Assembly: GCA_950097015.1 (NCBI GenBank)
Contig: CATNEN010000034.1
Location: 3,938,001-4,002,000, forward strand
DNA from: Macrostomum hystrix
Lineage: Eukaryota > Platyhelminthes > Macrostomidae
Direction of reading: 5' to 3'
Length of the DNA stretch: 64,000 bases
Position numbers and translations under genes: made by a program. Every line of letters begins with the position of its first letter. Position 1 is the stretch's first letter. This document shows positions 52,180 to 63,876 of the stretch, in pieces. A model generated the notes under the pieces. The model ran no database searches, had not been told where the DNA came from, and was given only the letters and a program-made list of their open reading frames with translations.

Positions 52180-52715
52180 TAAACTAGGTTTCCATGGAGA
52201 ACAAAAACGGGTGTAAAATGCCTAGTTACCAAGACAAGTATAGGTTGGTTTCCATGGAGATGTGAAGTGTGTGTAAAAGGACTAGTTACCAAGACTAGTA
52301 GTATGGGTTGGTTTCCATGGAGATGTGAAGTGTGTGTAAAATGCCTAGTTACCAAGACTAGTAATATAGGTTGGTTTCCATGGAGATGTGAAGTGTGTGT
52401 AAAATGCCTAGTTACCAAGACTAGTAGTATAGGTTGGTTTCCATGGAGATGTGAAGTGTGTGTAAAATGCCTAGTTACCAAGACTAGTAGTATAGGTTGG
52501 TTACCATGGAGATGTAAAGTTTAATGTAAAAGGACTAGTTACCAAGACTAGTAGTATAGGTTGGTTTCCATGGAGATGTGAAGTGTGTGTAAAAGGACTA
52601 GTTACCAAGACTAGTAGTATAGGTTGGTTTCCATGGAGATGTGAAGTGTGTGTAAAAGGACTAGTTACCAAGACTAGTAGTATAGGTTGGTTACCATGGA
52701 GATCTAAAACGTATT
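52180..52715. repeat. 63-bp minisatellite upstream of CSNK2B
   Basis: About 8.5 units of 63 bp, each with GTTTCCATGGAGATGTGAAG (or GTTACCATGGAGAT) and the inverted repeat ACTAGTTACCAAGACTAGT. It begins about 140 bp upstream of the CSNK2B start codon. GTTTCCATGGAGAT differs from the RFX X-box consensus only at the last base. Confidence 0.9.
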
Positions 52716-53220
52716 TGTAAAAGTCCTTGTTTTCTAGACTTGTGTCGGTTTTCCTTAAAATAAAAGAAATAAATTCTAAAAAATGTCTCTTTGATTCATA
52801 AGTAAGTAAATAACGTTAGAAGAAAAAATACGAAAATAGTTAAGAGGCTTCAAATAAGACCACAAAAAGGACGCTGCATGGGGGACTTGTTTCTTGTCTG
52901 AATTCCGTCAAAAAAAAACAAAAAAGCCAAAACATTCATTAAATTTGTCGTCCAATATTCTTTACTCTCTTATTCGCACTGTCTCGCCACAGCGCCACTC
53001 AGTGGGCAGCACAGTTCGCTCATACCCGACTAATTTCAACTTGTACTAAGTATTGAAAAAAATAAAATTACTAAGACCGGAAAAACACGGTGCGTACACA
53101 AAGTTAATGGATTACAACTGAATAGTGCAATAAACATGAATTAGGTAATTATTCAATATCATTGGATGACGACTAGATGCCCCATTGCCGCTTTAATACT
53201 GTACTTGTGAAACCTGGTTG
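52716..53220. other. intergenic region
   Basis: No coding potential or repeat recognised. Confidence 0.3.
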
Positions 53221-53227
53221 CACAAAG

Positions 53228-53450
53228 AGGTTGTAGCCTAGTGTAGCCTTGAAGGTCGGGGGTTCGATTCCATACTCCACTGGAACAATTCGGTGTCCTT
53301 TAGCAAGTCACTTGACTCTGCTTTGTTTCAATTCTCCCAGCTGTTAAACAGGTAACAGAAGCAACTGGGGTATGAAGGGTAAGGGCTGTGGCGTTCCCCC
53401 AGTCCATGGACAGTCTTAAGAGGCGCTGCCCAATAGAAATAACCGGCCTT
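53228..53450 (+). repeat. SINE-1 copy
   Basis: Head with GGGGTTCGATTCC, body GTCCTTTAGCAAGTCACTTG and CCCAGCTGTTAAACAGG, tail CCCCCAGTCCATGGAC. Orientation as for 41,403. Confidence 0.7.
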
Positions 53451-54592
53451 CTGTTGTCATCCATGTTAAAAAATAATGTAATATTGTTAGTTCGCTTATA
53501 CATAGATATATAACTTGTTAGACGGAGACACTAGAGATATCCAATGAGGACACGCACATATATATGCATGTATTGTATTATTTATGGATATATTACTCGT
53601 ATATATAACTAATGTGAAAAATGTGATATTAAATAACATATAAGCTTTTATCTTTGCTTTAGATGAGAGGTTCGCTATGCAAGGCGAGTTGCTAGAGAAC
53701 TGAAACAAGAACAAATAATGACGGGGGGAATTATATCTAGATGTCTGGCAAAAAACTATATAAGGTAGATTCTCATCAACAAGAGCATGACACAAAAATA
53801 AATAAGCAGGTTTGTATAGAGAGACAAAGAGACAAACGACACCGTTTATTGTAAGTATGGCCACGAAAAAATAAATGTCGCGTCCGTAAGAAAAAAACTA
53901 AGCAAAACAAAACAAGACACAAAAAATGGAACAAAAACTCGACATTTAGACGGTAAACAGAAAAAAACACCGAAACCAGAAAAAGCAATCGTGCACGATG
54001 ATAATTTTTAGTTTGACAGAAACACATCAATTAGCAGGAGTTTAACAACAAGAATATCTAAGTTTGCTTAGTGATAGATACTTTGATTCCCTGTTTAATG
54101 AGCGTGGGTCGGAGCTGAAGGCGGAACAGAAGATGAAGCAAAGGGCGCTAGTCAAATAAGGATAAGCCCAGTACACAAAAGAATTCAATCAGCGCAAAAA
54201 ACTGTGCGAAAATAGCTGAACAAATCCGGAGAACGCCACACAAGCTAGAGCGGCAGAAACACACAAACAACATTAAACCACACGGGAGCCCAGTGAGGCT
54301 AGTAAAGCCATAACAGCAAAAGCACAGAAAGCAAACAAAATAACAAACAAATCCTAAGTGTTTCATCTATCCAAGTATTCTAACAAAAAAAGATTTAAAA
54401 CAGACACAGCAAAATTCGAACTAATTGTTTTCACATGTAACTACTGATTGCCCTTCTGCCTGAAGCGTATTAAAATTTCTAGAATATTTTTAGCGGTAAT
54501 AATGACTTTTAATAAGCTAGACTATGTAATACCAATGTCGAAAAAATAAGTCCCTACTAAAATGTTAACCAGATTTCAACTAGTTCAACTTT
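53451..54592. other. 3' flank of TRAM1
   Basis: A+T-rich and A-rich on the plus strand. Hydrophobic minus-strand open frames here (53,776-54,366) lack any family match and are taken as chance. Confidence 0.4.
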
Positions 54593-57500
54593 CTAAGCGC
54601 GCTTCTTGCGCTGCTCGTGCAGATCGCGGTCGACTTCCGTGAGCTCATTGGTTGCGGCGCCGCCGTCCTGCTGATCGCCCTGGTCGGCCTTGGACTTTCC
54701 GGACCCGACTGAAGCGTTGGGTAGGCGATGAAAGAATTAGGGAGGTGACTTGACTGCGATAGGGAACGGACTGTTCAGGGGAACAATCTGGAGATCTGGG
54801 ATTGGGACTGGACTGGGCAGGGGAACAATCTGGAGATTTGAGATTGGGACTGGACTGGGCAGGGAACCATCTGGAGATCTGGGATTGGGACTGGACTGGG
54901 CAGGGGAACAATCTGGAGATCTGAGATTGGGACTGGACTGTTCAGGGGAACAATCTGGAGATCTGAGATTGGGACTAGACTGTTCAGGGGAACAATCTGG
55001 AGATCTGGGATTGGGACTGGACTGGGCAGGGGAACAATCTGGAGATCTGAGATTGGGACTGGACTGTTCAGGGGAACAATCTGGAGATCTGGGATTGGGA
55101 CTGGACTGTTCAGGGGAACAATCTGGAGATCTGAGATTGGGACTAGACTGTTCAGGGGAACAATCTGGAGATTTGGGATTGGGACTGGACTGTTCAGGGG
55201 AACAATCTGGAGATCTGAGATTGGGACTAGACTGTTCAGGGGAACAATCTGGAGATCTGGGATTGGGACTGGACTGTTCAGGGGAACAATCTGGAGATCT
55301 GAGATTGGGACTAGACTGTTCAGGGGAACAATCTGGAGATCTGAGATTGGGACTAGACTGTTCAGGGGAACAATCTGGAGATCTGAGATTGGGACTGGAC
55401 TGTTCAGGGGAACAATCTGGAGATCTGAGATTGGGACTAGACTGTTCAGGGGAACAATCTGGAGATTTGGGATTGGGACTGGACTGTTCAGGGGAACAAT
55501 CTGGAGATCTGAGATTGGGACTAGACTGTTCAGGGGAACAATCTGGAGATCTGGGATTGGGACTGGACTGTTCAGGGGAACAATCTGGAGATCTGAGATT
55601 GGGACTAGACTGTTCAGGGGAACAATCTGGAGATCTGAGATTGGGACTAGACTGTTCAGGGGAACAATCTGGAGATCTGAGATTGGGACTAGACTGTTCA
55701 GGGGAACAATCTGGAGATCTGAGATTGGGACTGGACTGTTCAGGGGAACAATCTGGAGATCTGAGATTGGGACTGGACTGGGCAGGGGAACAATCTGGAG
55801 ATCTGAGATTGGGACTGGACTGTTCAGGGGAACAATCTGGAGATCTGAGATTGGGACTGGACTGGGCAGGGGAACAATCTGGAGATCTGAGATTGGGACT
55901 GGACTGGGCAGGGGAACAATCTGGAGATCTGAGATTGGGACTGGACTGGGCAGGGAATAATCTGGAGATCTGAGATTGGGACTGGACTGGGCAGGGGAAC
56001 AATCTGGAGATCTGAGATTGGGACTGGACTGGGCAGGGAATAATCTGGAGATCTGAGATTGGGACTGGACTGGGCAGGGAACCATCTGGAGATTTGGGAT
56101 TGGGACTGGACTGGGCGGGGAATAATCTGGAGATCTGAGATTGGGACTGGACTGGGCAGGGAATAATCTGGAGATCTGAGATTGGGACTGGACTGGGCAG
56201 GGAATAATCTGGAGATCTGAGATTGGGACTGTACATGGCAGGGAATAATCAGAGATCTGGAATTAGGAAGTGAGAGGTGATTGGGAACTGGGATATTATG
56301 AGGATCTGGAATTAAGCCAGTAAATAAACTTAGCACTCACTCTTCTTCTGCTTCTTGGGGCTGCGGCTGGAACGCTGGCTAATGTACTCGCGGATGCGCT
56401 TAATGTGAAAGGTGATGAAGTTCCACATTAGGTAGCCCTGCAGCAGGGATAGCAGCAGCAAGCAGTTAATGCGGACTAGGCGAGTGTTGAAGTTGCCTTC
56501 GCGCCAGGCCACGGAGTCAACGGAGTTGCGGTCGAGGCCTAGCATGAAGGTGATGAAGGCCAGGGCAACAGACAGAACACGGACAAGGACGAAAAGTACA
56601 TCCCAGATTAGGAAGCCGAAGCGAGCAATCTTAGTTTTGCCAAAGAAGTAGAGCAGACGGGAGGCGTGATAGATGGATTCCACAAAATAGTGCACAACTA
56701 GCAGTACCATGGCCAGTCGGTTCAGGTGGAGCAGGTAGGCGCCAAGGACGCATACCAGGTAAATCGAGTAGTAGGTTACTCGGCCGGGCATTTCGTCGCG
56801 CTTGACGCGCTGTTGGAAGTTTTTAAGAACTCTAAGATAAATTAAGTCGTCCTCAAACATTAAATTGACTAATTGACTAAAGTTAAGAACTAAATATAAA
56901 AAAATAATTTTACCTGGAAATACAGCTCCGGAAAGCAGTGCAACCAGTAGCAAATCTGGCAGATGAAGTAGAACTTAAACCAGAAGGACATGTACATGTG
57001 CGGATAACCTTCCCACAGTGAGGACACAGATGAGATAAGTTTCTCTCTGTAGATTATGTTGGCGCCCCAAATGGCGCTAATGATGTAGAAAAGAGCCAGA
57101 TGGCCGCTCTCATTCACCTTGCTGTGCTTGGTCTTGGATAGGTGCAGCTTACGATTGACTTTGTCAAGGATGTACTCTTGGATGACAGCATGAATTACGA
57201 TGGCAATTAGGGTGTAGAAAATGACAGCAAGGAGATCACGACGGCCATTAGTATACACTGTCGTGTCCTTATCGATTTCTGTGGTGCCTAAAATTAAGAT
57301 TTAAAGTTTAAAGACTGTGGCTAATAAACTCGAAAACTGCCTCTGAAGGAGCATATTAAAAACTTTTTTGTTAAACAGAGTGTAAAGAACCAGAAAATAT
57401 TTTTAAGGTAATTACTTACCATTAGTAGTTGCATTGTGCTGAATGATGATGAACAGCTTGGCAATAGGAGCTGTGAACTAAAATTGGTTGTTAAGGTCAA

Positions 57501-59035
57501 GGAAATAAAAGTAATTTCAAGCCAAACTAGGTAATTATAAAAGGCGAAAACACTGCAACAATTCAAAAGATTCAAATTTTATTATTTTAAATTAAAAAAA
57601 AAGAAAAGAAAATTATGGGGGAATTATGTCTAGACTTTTGATGACAACAATTTTGAAAGTGATAATTTTAGGGAATTTTTTGTTTGATGTTAAGTAAATA
57701 TTAGCTGGTTAAAAAGAGGTATGCTACTACTTAGCTCTTTTGTGAATATATAGCTTTTATATTCTACTAAAAGTTTCTATCTAGTTTAAATTAGAAAGCC
57801 AACTATTTATAAAATATATACACTAAGCTAATAAGCAAATATAACCAGCTATAGACAATGAACAGTTACAATTGTTATCAATACCATAGATATAGCTAGG
57901 GATGGGACATATATTCAATATGAGTAGAAGTAGTTGATTCTAAACTAAAAATGCTATGCTTTAAATGCTAGTAGTATTTAATTGGTACCTGGACACTTCG
58001 TCATTTTACAACTTTGTCAACCAGATGACGATCTGTCCAATATCTCAGAGGGTGGATGACGAAGAGACTTAGACTTGTGGACACTTCGTTAGGCCTATCT
58101 ATAAAACTAAAGTTTTCAAAGTTAGAACAGAACCACCCCTCCCCACCTCCTCACATCGTGTTGGCACCTATCTTTCAACTCTTATAATGAAATCAGTTTT
58201 GACACCTCTTTTGACAATTTAGAGTGTGAAGTGTGCTCACACCTCTGCCCCACCACCCCATCCTCACTTTTATTGATGACGAACTTGATTGCTTGTTATT
58301 AGTAGATGATGAACTGACCAAACTTTAAAGCATGCCAATTGGCTGGATGACAAAGTGTCCTACCTTCCAAGTGGATGAAGAAGTTGTAAGATGACGAAGT
58401 GTCTAGGATCCATTTAATTATCTTAAGTAGCTAATGTCATGATCTAATCATAGTCTGTTAGTCCATAGGCCCTACTGTTAAGTGCAAGATAATTGGATTT
58501 ATCAGGTCTCAATTATTGAAAGACATGCCATACCAAGGCAAAAAATCTGCCATATGAGTTGACTCCTTAAAGTGACTCGATCAAAATTCTTATAGCTAAA
58601 GAAAAATCATCTCAGAAGTCAATAGAGTCCAAATAACATTTTTCTGTCTGGTCTGTATGTGATTGTCTATAGATCAGAATAAAATGTTTGATATAATTAA
58701 TAGGCCCTTAGTTAGACGTTTCAACCTACAGGCAATATTCAAGCAAATTACGCACAAATAGCTGGCTTGTGATCTTTAGGAGTTTAAGCAAGCAACATGT
58801 TTAACGTGTACAAGCAAATTAAAAAGGAAACTAATAGCTTTAATAATGAACGAATTAACGACTACTTAAAATTTAATTTGAACTGTCAAATATATTCATC
58901 TCCGTTTATTACCTGGAACATCAGACCCAGAACAATTATCATAGCAATAAAGCTAACTATGTCGCCATGATTAGCAATAATGTACTCATTTGAGAAGTAA
59001 GAGACATTCTTGTTCTTCTTCTTTCCAGGCTTCAT
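54593..59035 (-). CDS. TRAM1: translocating chain-associated membrane protein
   Basis: Five exons: 58913-59035, 57420-57477, 56914-57287, 56341-56809 and 54593-54708; all junctions are GT-AG with matching phases. The product is about 379 residues. It starts MKPGKKKNKN, then NEYIIANHGDIVSFIAMIIV, a lumenal loop with the N-glycosylation site in FIIIQHNATTNG (the same place as in human TRAM1), HAVIQEYILDKVNRKLHLSK, CYWLHCFPELYFQ|RVKRDE, LLHLNRLAMVLLVVHYFVES, and a charged tail ending DLHEQRKKRA. Multiple membrane segments and the TLC-domain block are intact. TRAM1 sits in the ER membrane next to Sec61 and helps nascent chains insert. A nearby in-frame upstream ATG (59,042-59,044) is an alternative start. 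Intron 4 holds a 1.5-kb 42-bp array. Confidence 0.93.
54760..56240. repeat. 42-bp minisatellite in the last TRAM1 intron
   Basis: About 35 units containing GGGGAACAATCTGGAGATCT and GATTGGGACTGGACTG. Two main subtypes differ at CTGTTCAGGGG / CTGGGCAGGGG; they alternate in the middle and become uniform toward 56,240. The unit is 14 codons, so open frames of 400-500 codons appear on both strands and are artefacts. Confidence 0.95.
57478..58912. other. intron 1 of TRAM1
   Basis: A+T-rich. It holds dispersed GATGACGAAGTG / GACACTTCGT fragments (57,985-58,410) that are partly inverted copies of each other. No gene. Confidence 0.5.
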
Positions 59036-60416
59036 GTAAGTCATGATGAGTTCTTTTGTTTTATCTATTAATGGGAGACAGTAGTCTTTCAAGCCAGTTC
59101 TAAATTAGATCTATCAAGATGAACGCCTGTAAATAGACAAATATGTCGTCGTATTATAAGAGTTCGCGCCTTGGCGAAATGACTTGTCAATTCTCTTGAA
59201 ATTTAAATTTCACGGTTCGTTGATGCTCGTTATTAACGACTTTCCTACTTTTTAATGGTCTTAGATGCACATTGTGTTGAAAATGTCAAAATTACGGGTA
59301 AATATATTATTCTGACATTTTAAGAACAATAATCTAGTTTTTTATTCAATTTAGTTTAATTGGGCCCATATATTTTAGATTGATTTTTTATATTAAAGGA
59401 CATGACTGGAGAACCAAATATTGAACAAATACAAGGCTCTTTCATTGTTCTTTAGTGAAATATTTACTGAAAAAATATCCATTTGCTGTCGCTCAATATT
59501 GTCCTATCTTTAAGTAAAACAGCAGTAAGAGCAAACGTGAGAGACCATTTGATAAAATTTCACTGAGAATTTTAAAGCACTCAAGAATTCGAAGACAGCT
59601 GTTGCTGATATGGCTTTTGCGAAGCAACAAGAGAAACGACAAATAATTATCGCATCCTATACGAATTGCTATAGATGCCTTAATAAATTAAATTTGCATG
59701 TCGCCGTAGTTTAGATTTTTCAGAATTTTTGACATTCGAGCGTATATTTTCTGTATAAACTTGTCGTAGAAGACCAAAATGGTTCAAATGATAAAAAAAT
59801 GCAGAGATTACACGCTTGCCCTCAAACCAAAAATATAAAACCTATACATTCCCGGCCCGCATTTAGGGTATTAAATCACATGTCCAAAAGATGCCACTGA
59901 ATAAACATTTATGTAGCTCGTAGTAATATAATTTACGGAAATATAACTAAACTATAAATGCAGCAGCATAAGAGTTGAACATGAACGTTCATCACGATAT
60001 AACTTGTCGTAGTTTTCCAATCTCGTTGATTTTCTCGATTGCACACTAAGATATGCTATATACGCTCGTACGAGGTGCAATCATGTATTCGCATTAAATT
60101 CATATTGAATTCTTGCACTCTGGGGTGGGAATCAATATTTTCTAAGTTAACATGCATGTGATTCAGCACATGACCTGCGTATAGTTTTCGATGTGGATTG
60201 CTTTACTCGAGACCCGATCCAGCAGAGTTACTAAGCCACACTGCTATGTACGAGCTATTGACTGGTTCCTCATTGGATAATACTTCATGGTTCTATGGAT
60301 GTAGAGTTGCTCGATCGCCTGCCTAGCTATATTACTCTTAGCTGTCTGGAGCTCCAACTGAGAGTAAAGAATTTGTTTTGTGACTAATCTTTCATTGTCG
60401 GAGCCAGAGAAAAATA
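59036..60416. other. divergent intergenic region TRAM1 / pyrophosphatase
   Basis: The two genes are head to head, so both promoters lie here. TATACGCTCGTACGAG at about 60,059 contains the recurrent 10-mer. ATTGG (inverted CCAAT) is at about 60,273. No open frame. Confidence 0.45.
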
Positions 60417-61953
60417 ATGTCAGGAATTTACAGCGCTGTCGAACGAGGCTCACTTTACTCGGCGGATTACGCCATGTACTTGACCGGACCGGATGGACCG
60501 ATATCGCCATTTCACGACATCCCATTGTACGCCAACTGCGAACAAACCGAGGTGCACATGGTCGTCGAGATTCCCAGATGGAGCAGCGCCAAGATGGAGA
60601 TCAACAAGACGCTTCCGTTGAATCCCATCACGCAGGATGTCAAGCGAGGCCGAGTCCGCTTCGTTGATAGCGTGTTCCCCTACCGGGGCTACCTGTGGAA
60701 CTACGGCGCCCTGCCTCAGACCTGGGAGGATCCAAGCCACACAGACATTCGCACCGGCGCCACTGGTGACAATGATCCGCTGGATGTCTGCGAAATTGGC
60801 AGCCGGCTAGGCGCTCGCGGCTCCGTGCTGCGCGTCCGACCGCTTGGCCTGCTGGGCCTCATCGATGAGGGCGAGACCGACTGGAAGGTGCTGGCCATCG
60901 ACACAAGTGATCCGATGGCCGACAAGCTGCAAGATATCGACGATGTGCAGCTCTATATGCCTGGCCTGCTGGAGGCAACTCTGAACTGGTTTCGCAACTA
61001 CAAGGTTCGTGTTCAAGTCTTACGAAGCTCAACGCCTCACAGCATACGCACTTTAAAGAAGTGGTTACATCATCAATTTCAGTCGCTTGTTCAAACTCAC
61101 AGACCGAATGTGCAAATTAATCTGTCTGCGATCAATGATTCGCACAAATACTTGCTCAAAAGTATTATACCAAAAAATATAATATAAAAATAATTGAAGG
61201 AGGGCTGCAGGCAATGGCATATCACTAGACCCGAAGCCAGCGAGGAGGCAAAGGATCGAGGCAATTCTGCCCATTTTTCTGATTTCTGAGCACACACGCA
61301 CACAGCAAACGCTCACACAGGTGTGTACATCTGCGCTGACTTTCTCATCGTCAGGCAGTGTACACTCTCATTGTGTCTTGGAGGTTGGCCCTCAAGGGCG
61401 TAAATTGCACGACAAGCCCCCAAGCCTTCTCTCCGCGGCTGCGCCCCAAATAAATGTGGCCTCCCCGTGGAATTGAACTTAGGGACCTTGGTGCGAGAGG
61501 CAAACGTGTTAACCGCTCTGCCACCGACCCCGAAGTATTATACCATTAAATATTTAAAAAGTTAAACGGGTGGACGTGTACCAAAATGATGTTCAATGAT
61601 GATGTGATGTGTTATTTTGATGATTTGCTATTTCAATGCACTTTTGATTGCATATTTTTTTTGGATTCCAGGTGCCCCAAGGTGGGCAACCAAACCGGTT
61701 CGCCTTCGAAGAGGAATTTCGTGACGCCGCGTTGGCCATCGATGTGATCGCCGAGACACACCGACAGTGGCGGGCCATGATGAGCAGGGCCATTGATTCA
61801 GGCGGTATGAGCTGCAAGCACACCACTGAATCCGTTGAGGCCGGTGCAGACCGTTTGAGTCGCAAAGATGCGGATGCTATTGTTGACGCCTCGCCGCCCC
61901 CTGGCAAGCCTCATCCGCTGCCGACCACTGTGGATGTGTGGCATTTCGTCTAA
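60417..61953 (+). CDS. PPA1: inorganic pyrophosphatase
   Basis: Exons 60417-61004 and 61672-61953 (TACAAG|GTTCGT; TTTGGATTCCAG acceptor; phase 0) give 289 residues, the same length as human PPA1. Blocks seen: ISPFHDIPLYANC, VVEIPRWSSAKMEINKTLPL, FPYRGYLWNYGALPQTWEDP, the metal-binding signature TGDNDPLDVCEIG with its Asp residues, VLRVRPLGLLGLIDEGETDW, KVLAIDTSDPMADKLQDIDD, and WFRNYK|VPQGGQPNRFAFEEEF. It hydrolyses pyrophosphate to phosphate in the cytosol and so drives biosynthetic reactions. The 667-bp intron carries a SINE-2 with clean target duplications. The start ATG is the first in frame and fits the family's N-terminus. Confidence 0.95.
61173..61532 (-). mobile_element. SINE-2 copy with 13-bp target duplication
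   Basis: Flanked by AAGTATTATACCA at 61,160-61,172 and 61,533-61,545. The minus strand has the tRNA-like head (GGCAGAGCGGTTAACACG...), B box region AAGTTCAATTCC, the shared body, and an AT-rich 3' end. It lies inside the pyrophosphatase intron, antisense. The clean duplication defines the full length as about 360 bp. Confidence 0.85.
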
Positions 61954-62041
61954 AATACGCACAGGCGTATTGTGACTAACGAATGCTGGGTTAATGGCCT
62001 AGAGGACTACCTGACTAGTGGTTTTCGTAGTGGTTCTTTGG

Positions 62042-63298
62042 CTAATGGTTTGAGAGAGGACAGTTGGTACTGTGAGTGACGGATGCTGCGCTATGGTTTG
62101 AGAGAGGACAGTTGGTACTGTGAGTGACGGATGCTGGGCTATGGTTTGAGAGAGGACAGTTGGTACTTTGAGTGACGGATGCTGGGCTATGGTTTGAGAG
62201 AGGACAGTTGGTACTGTGAGTGACGGATGCTGGGCTATGTTTTGAGAGAGGACAGTTGGTACTTTGAGTGACGGATGCTGGGCTATGGTTTGAGAGAGGA
62301 CAGTTGGTACTGTGAGTGACGGATGCTGGGCTATGGTTTGAGAGAGGACAGTTGGTACTGTGAGTGACGGATGCTGGGCTATGGTTTGAGAGAGGACAGT
62401 TGGTACTGTGAGTGACGGATGCTGGGCTATGGTTTGAGAGAGGACAGCTGGTACTGTGAGTGACGGATGCTGGGCTATGGTTTGAGAGAGGACAGTTGGT
62501 ACTTTGAGTGACGGATGCTGGGCTATGGTTTGAGAGAGGACAGTTGGTAGTGTGAGTGACGGATGCTGGGCTATGGTTTGAGAGAGGACAGTTGGTACTT
62601 TGAGTGACGGATGCTGGGCTATGGTTTGAGAGAGGACAGTTGGTACTGTGAGTGACGGATGCTGGGCTATGGTTTGAGAGAGGACAGTTGGTACTGTGAG
62701 TGACGGATGCTGGGCTATGGTTTGAGAGAGGACAGTTGGTACTGTGAGTGACGGATGCTGGGCTATGGTTTGAGAGAGGACAGTTGGTACTGTGAGTGAC
62801 GGATGCTGGGCTATGGTTTGAGAGAGGACAGTTGGTACTGTGAGTGACGGATGCTGGGCTATGGTTTGAGAGAGGACAGTTGGTACTGTGAGTGACGGAT
62901 GCTGGGCTATGGTTTGAGAGAGGACAGTTGGTACTGTGAGTGACGGATGCTGGGCTATGGTTTGAGAGAGGACAGTTGGTACTGTGAGTGACGGATGCTG
63001 GGCTATGGTTTGAGAGAGGACAGTTGGTACTGTGAGTGACGGATGCTGGGCTATGGTTTGAGAGAGGACAGTTGGTACTGTGAGTGACGGATGCTGGGCT
63101 ATGGTTTGAGAGAGGACAGTTGGTACTGTGAGTGACGGATGCTGGGCTATGGTTTGAGAGAGGACAGTTGGTACTGTGAGTGACGGATGCTGGGCTATGG
63201 TTTGAGAGAGGACAGTTGGTACTGTGAGTGACGGATGCTGGGCTATGGTTTGAGAGAGGACAGTTGGTACTGTGAGTGACGGATGCTGGGCTAAGGTG
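62042..63298. repeat. 48-bp minisatellite
   Basis: About 26 nearly identical units containing GGTTTGAGAGAGGACAGTTG and TACTGTGAGTGACGGATGC. It begins about 90 bp after the pyrophosphatase stop codon. The 16-codon period produces a 487-codon minus-strand frame that is not a gene. Each unit includes TGTGAGTG, a donor-like motif in the sense of the neighbouring gene. Confidence 0.95.
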
Positions 63299-63830
63299 TA
63301 AAGTGAGTTGATGCTGTGAATTATTCCGTAGATGTGTCTTCACTCGTGCACGTCTGCATTTTTTTATTCCAGTAGTTTTAGCACAACAGAGTACAACACC
63401 AACAGAGATACTTTTTGTACGAGCGTAATAGTCAGCAAAATGTAGAAAACTACTTTTTATATATTTGGACAGCTGTTTAATCTCTCTTTCGGGATTTAGC
63501 AACAACTGATAAATGTAACCGATTCATTGTCAGAGGAAAATAAGCAGCACTTGGAATTTCTGAATCAGGCGTTGATTTTTGTACCGCATCCATGACCTAG
63601 AAACTTTGTGCTCAAATCTTTTTTGCGATTTCGATTGCAAAACGCTCACCGCAACAAGATTAGAAGGCCTGTCTGCACAAGCATGAGCGGCTGTCAGTAT
63701 AATTATGCATGGCTTTGAGTCCATCTACACGGCAAGGATTGGAGCAGTCTCATTTGCATGCTCGGGAGCTCAAGATTTTTAACGAGCTTGGCTAACGAGC
63801 ACCGACCAAAGCGAGCTAGCAACAACCGAC
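63299..63830. other. intergenic region
   Basis: GTACGAGCGTAATAG near 63,417 contains the recurrent 10-mer. No gene recognised. Confidence 0.35.
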
Positions 63831-63833
63831 GCA

Positions 63834-63847
63834 GTTGCTATGGTAAC
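63834..63847 (+). promoter_or_regulatory. RFX X-box
   Basis: GTTGCTATGGTAAC fits the RYYNYY-AT-RRNRAC consensus at every position and is a near-perfect palindrome. It lies 30 bp before a possible first exon. X-boxes at this distance mark ciliary genes in animals. Confidence 0.6.
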
Positions 63848-63876
63848 CTATTTAGGCAAAGAATGCGAGAGTTAAG

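Noticed and set aside
53776-54366. Hydrophobic minus-strand frames near the TRAM1 3' end
   Set aside because: Produced by A-rich plus-strand sequence read in antisense (Phe/Cys/Leu-rich). No domain or splice support.
54737-56236. Open frames of 400-500 codons in the 42-bp array
   Set aside because: They lie wholly inside the last TRAM1 intron, occur on both strands and consist only of the 14-codon repeat.
62042-63505. 487-codon minus-strand frame of 16-residue repeats
   Set aside because: Near-identical 48-bp units with no codon-level selection pattern (changes are not third-position biased) and no signal peptide or domain. Kept as a minisatellite.
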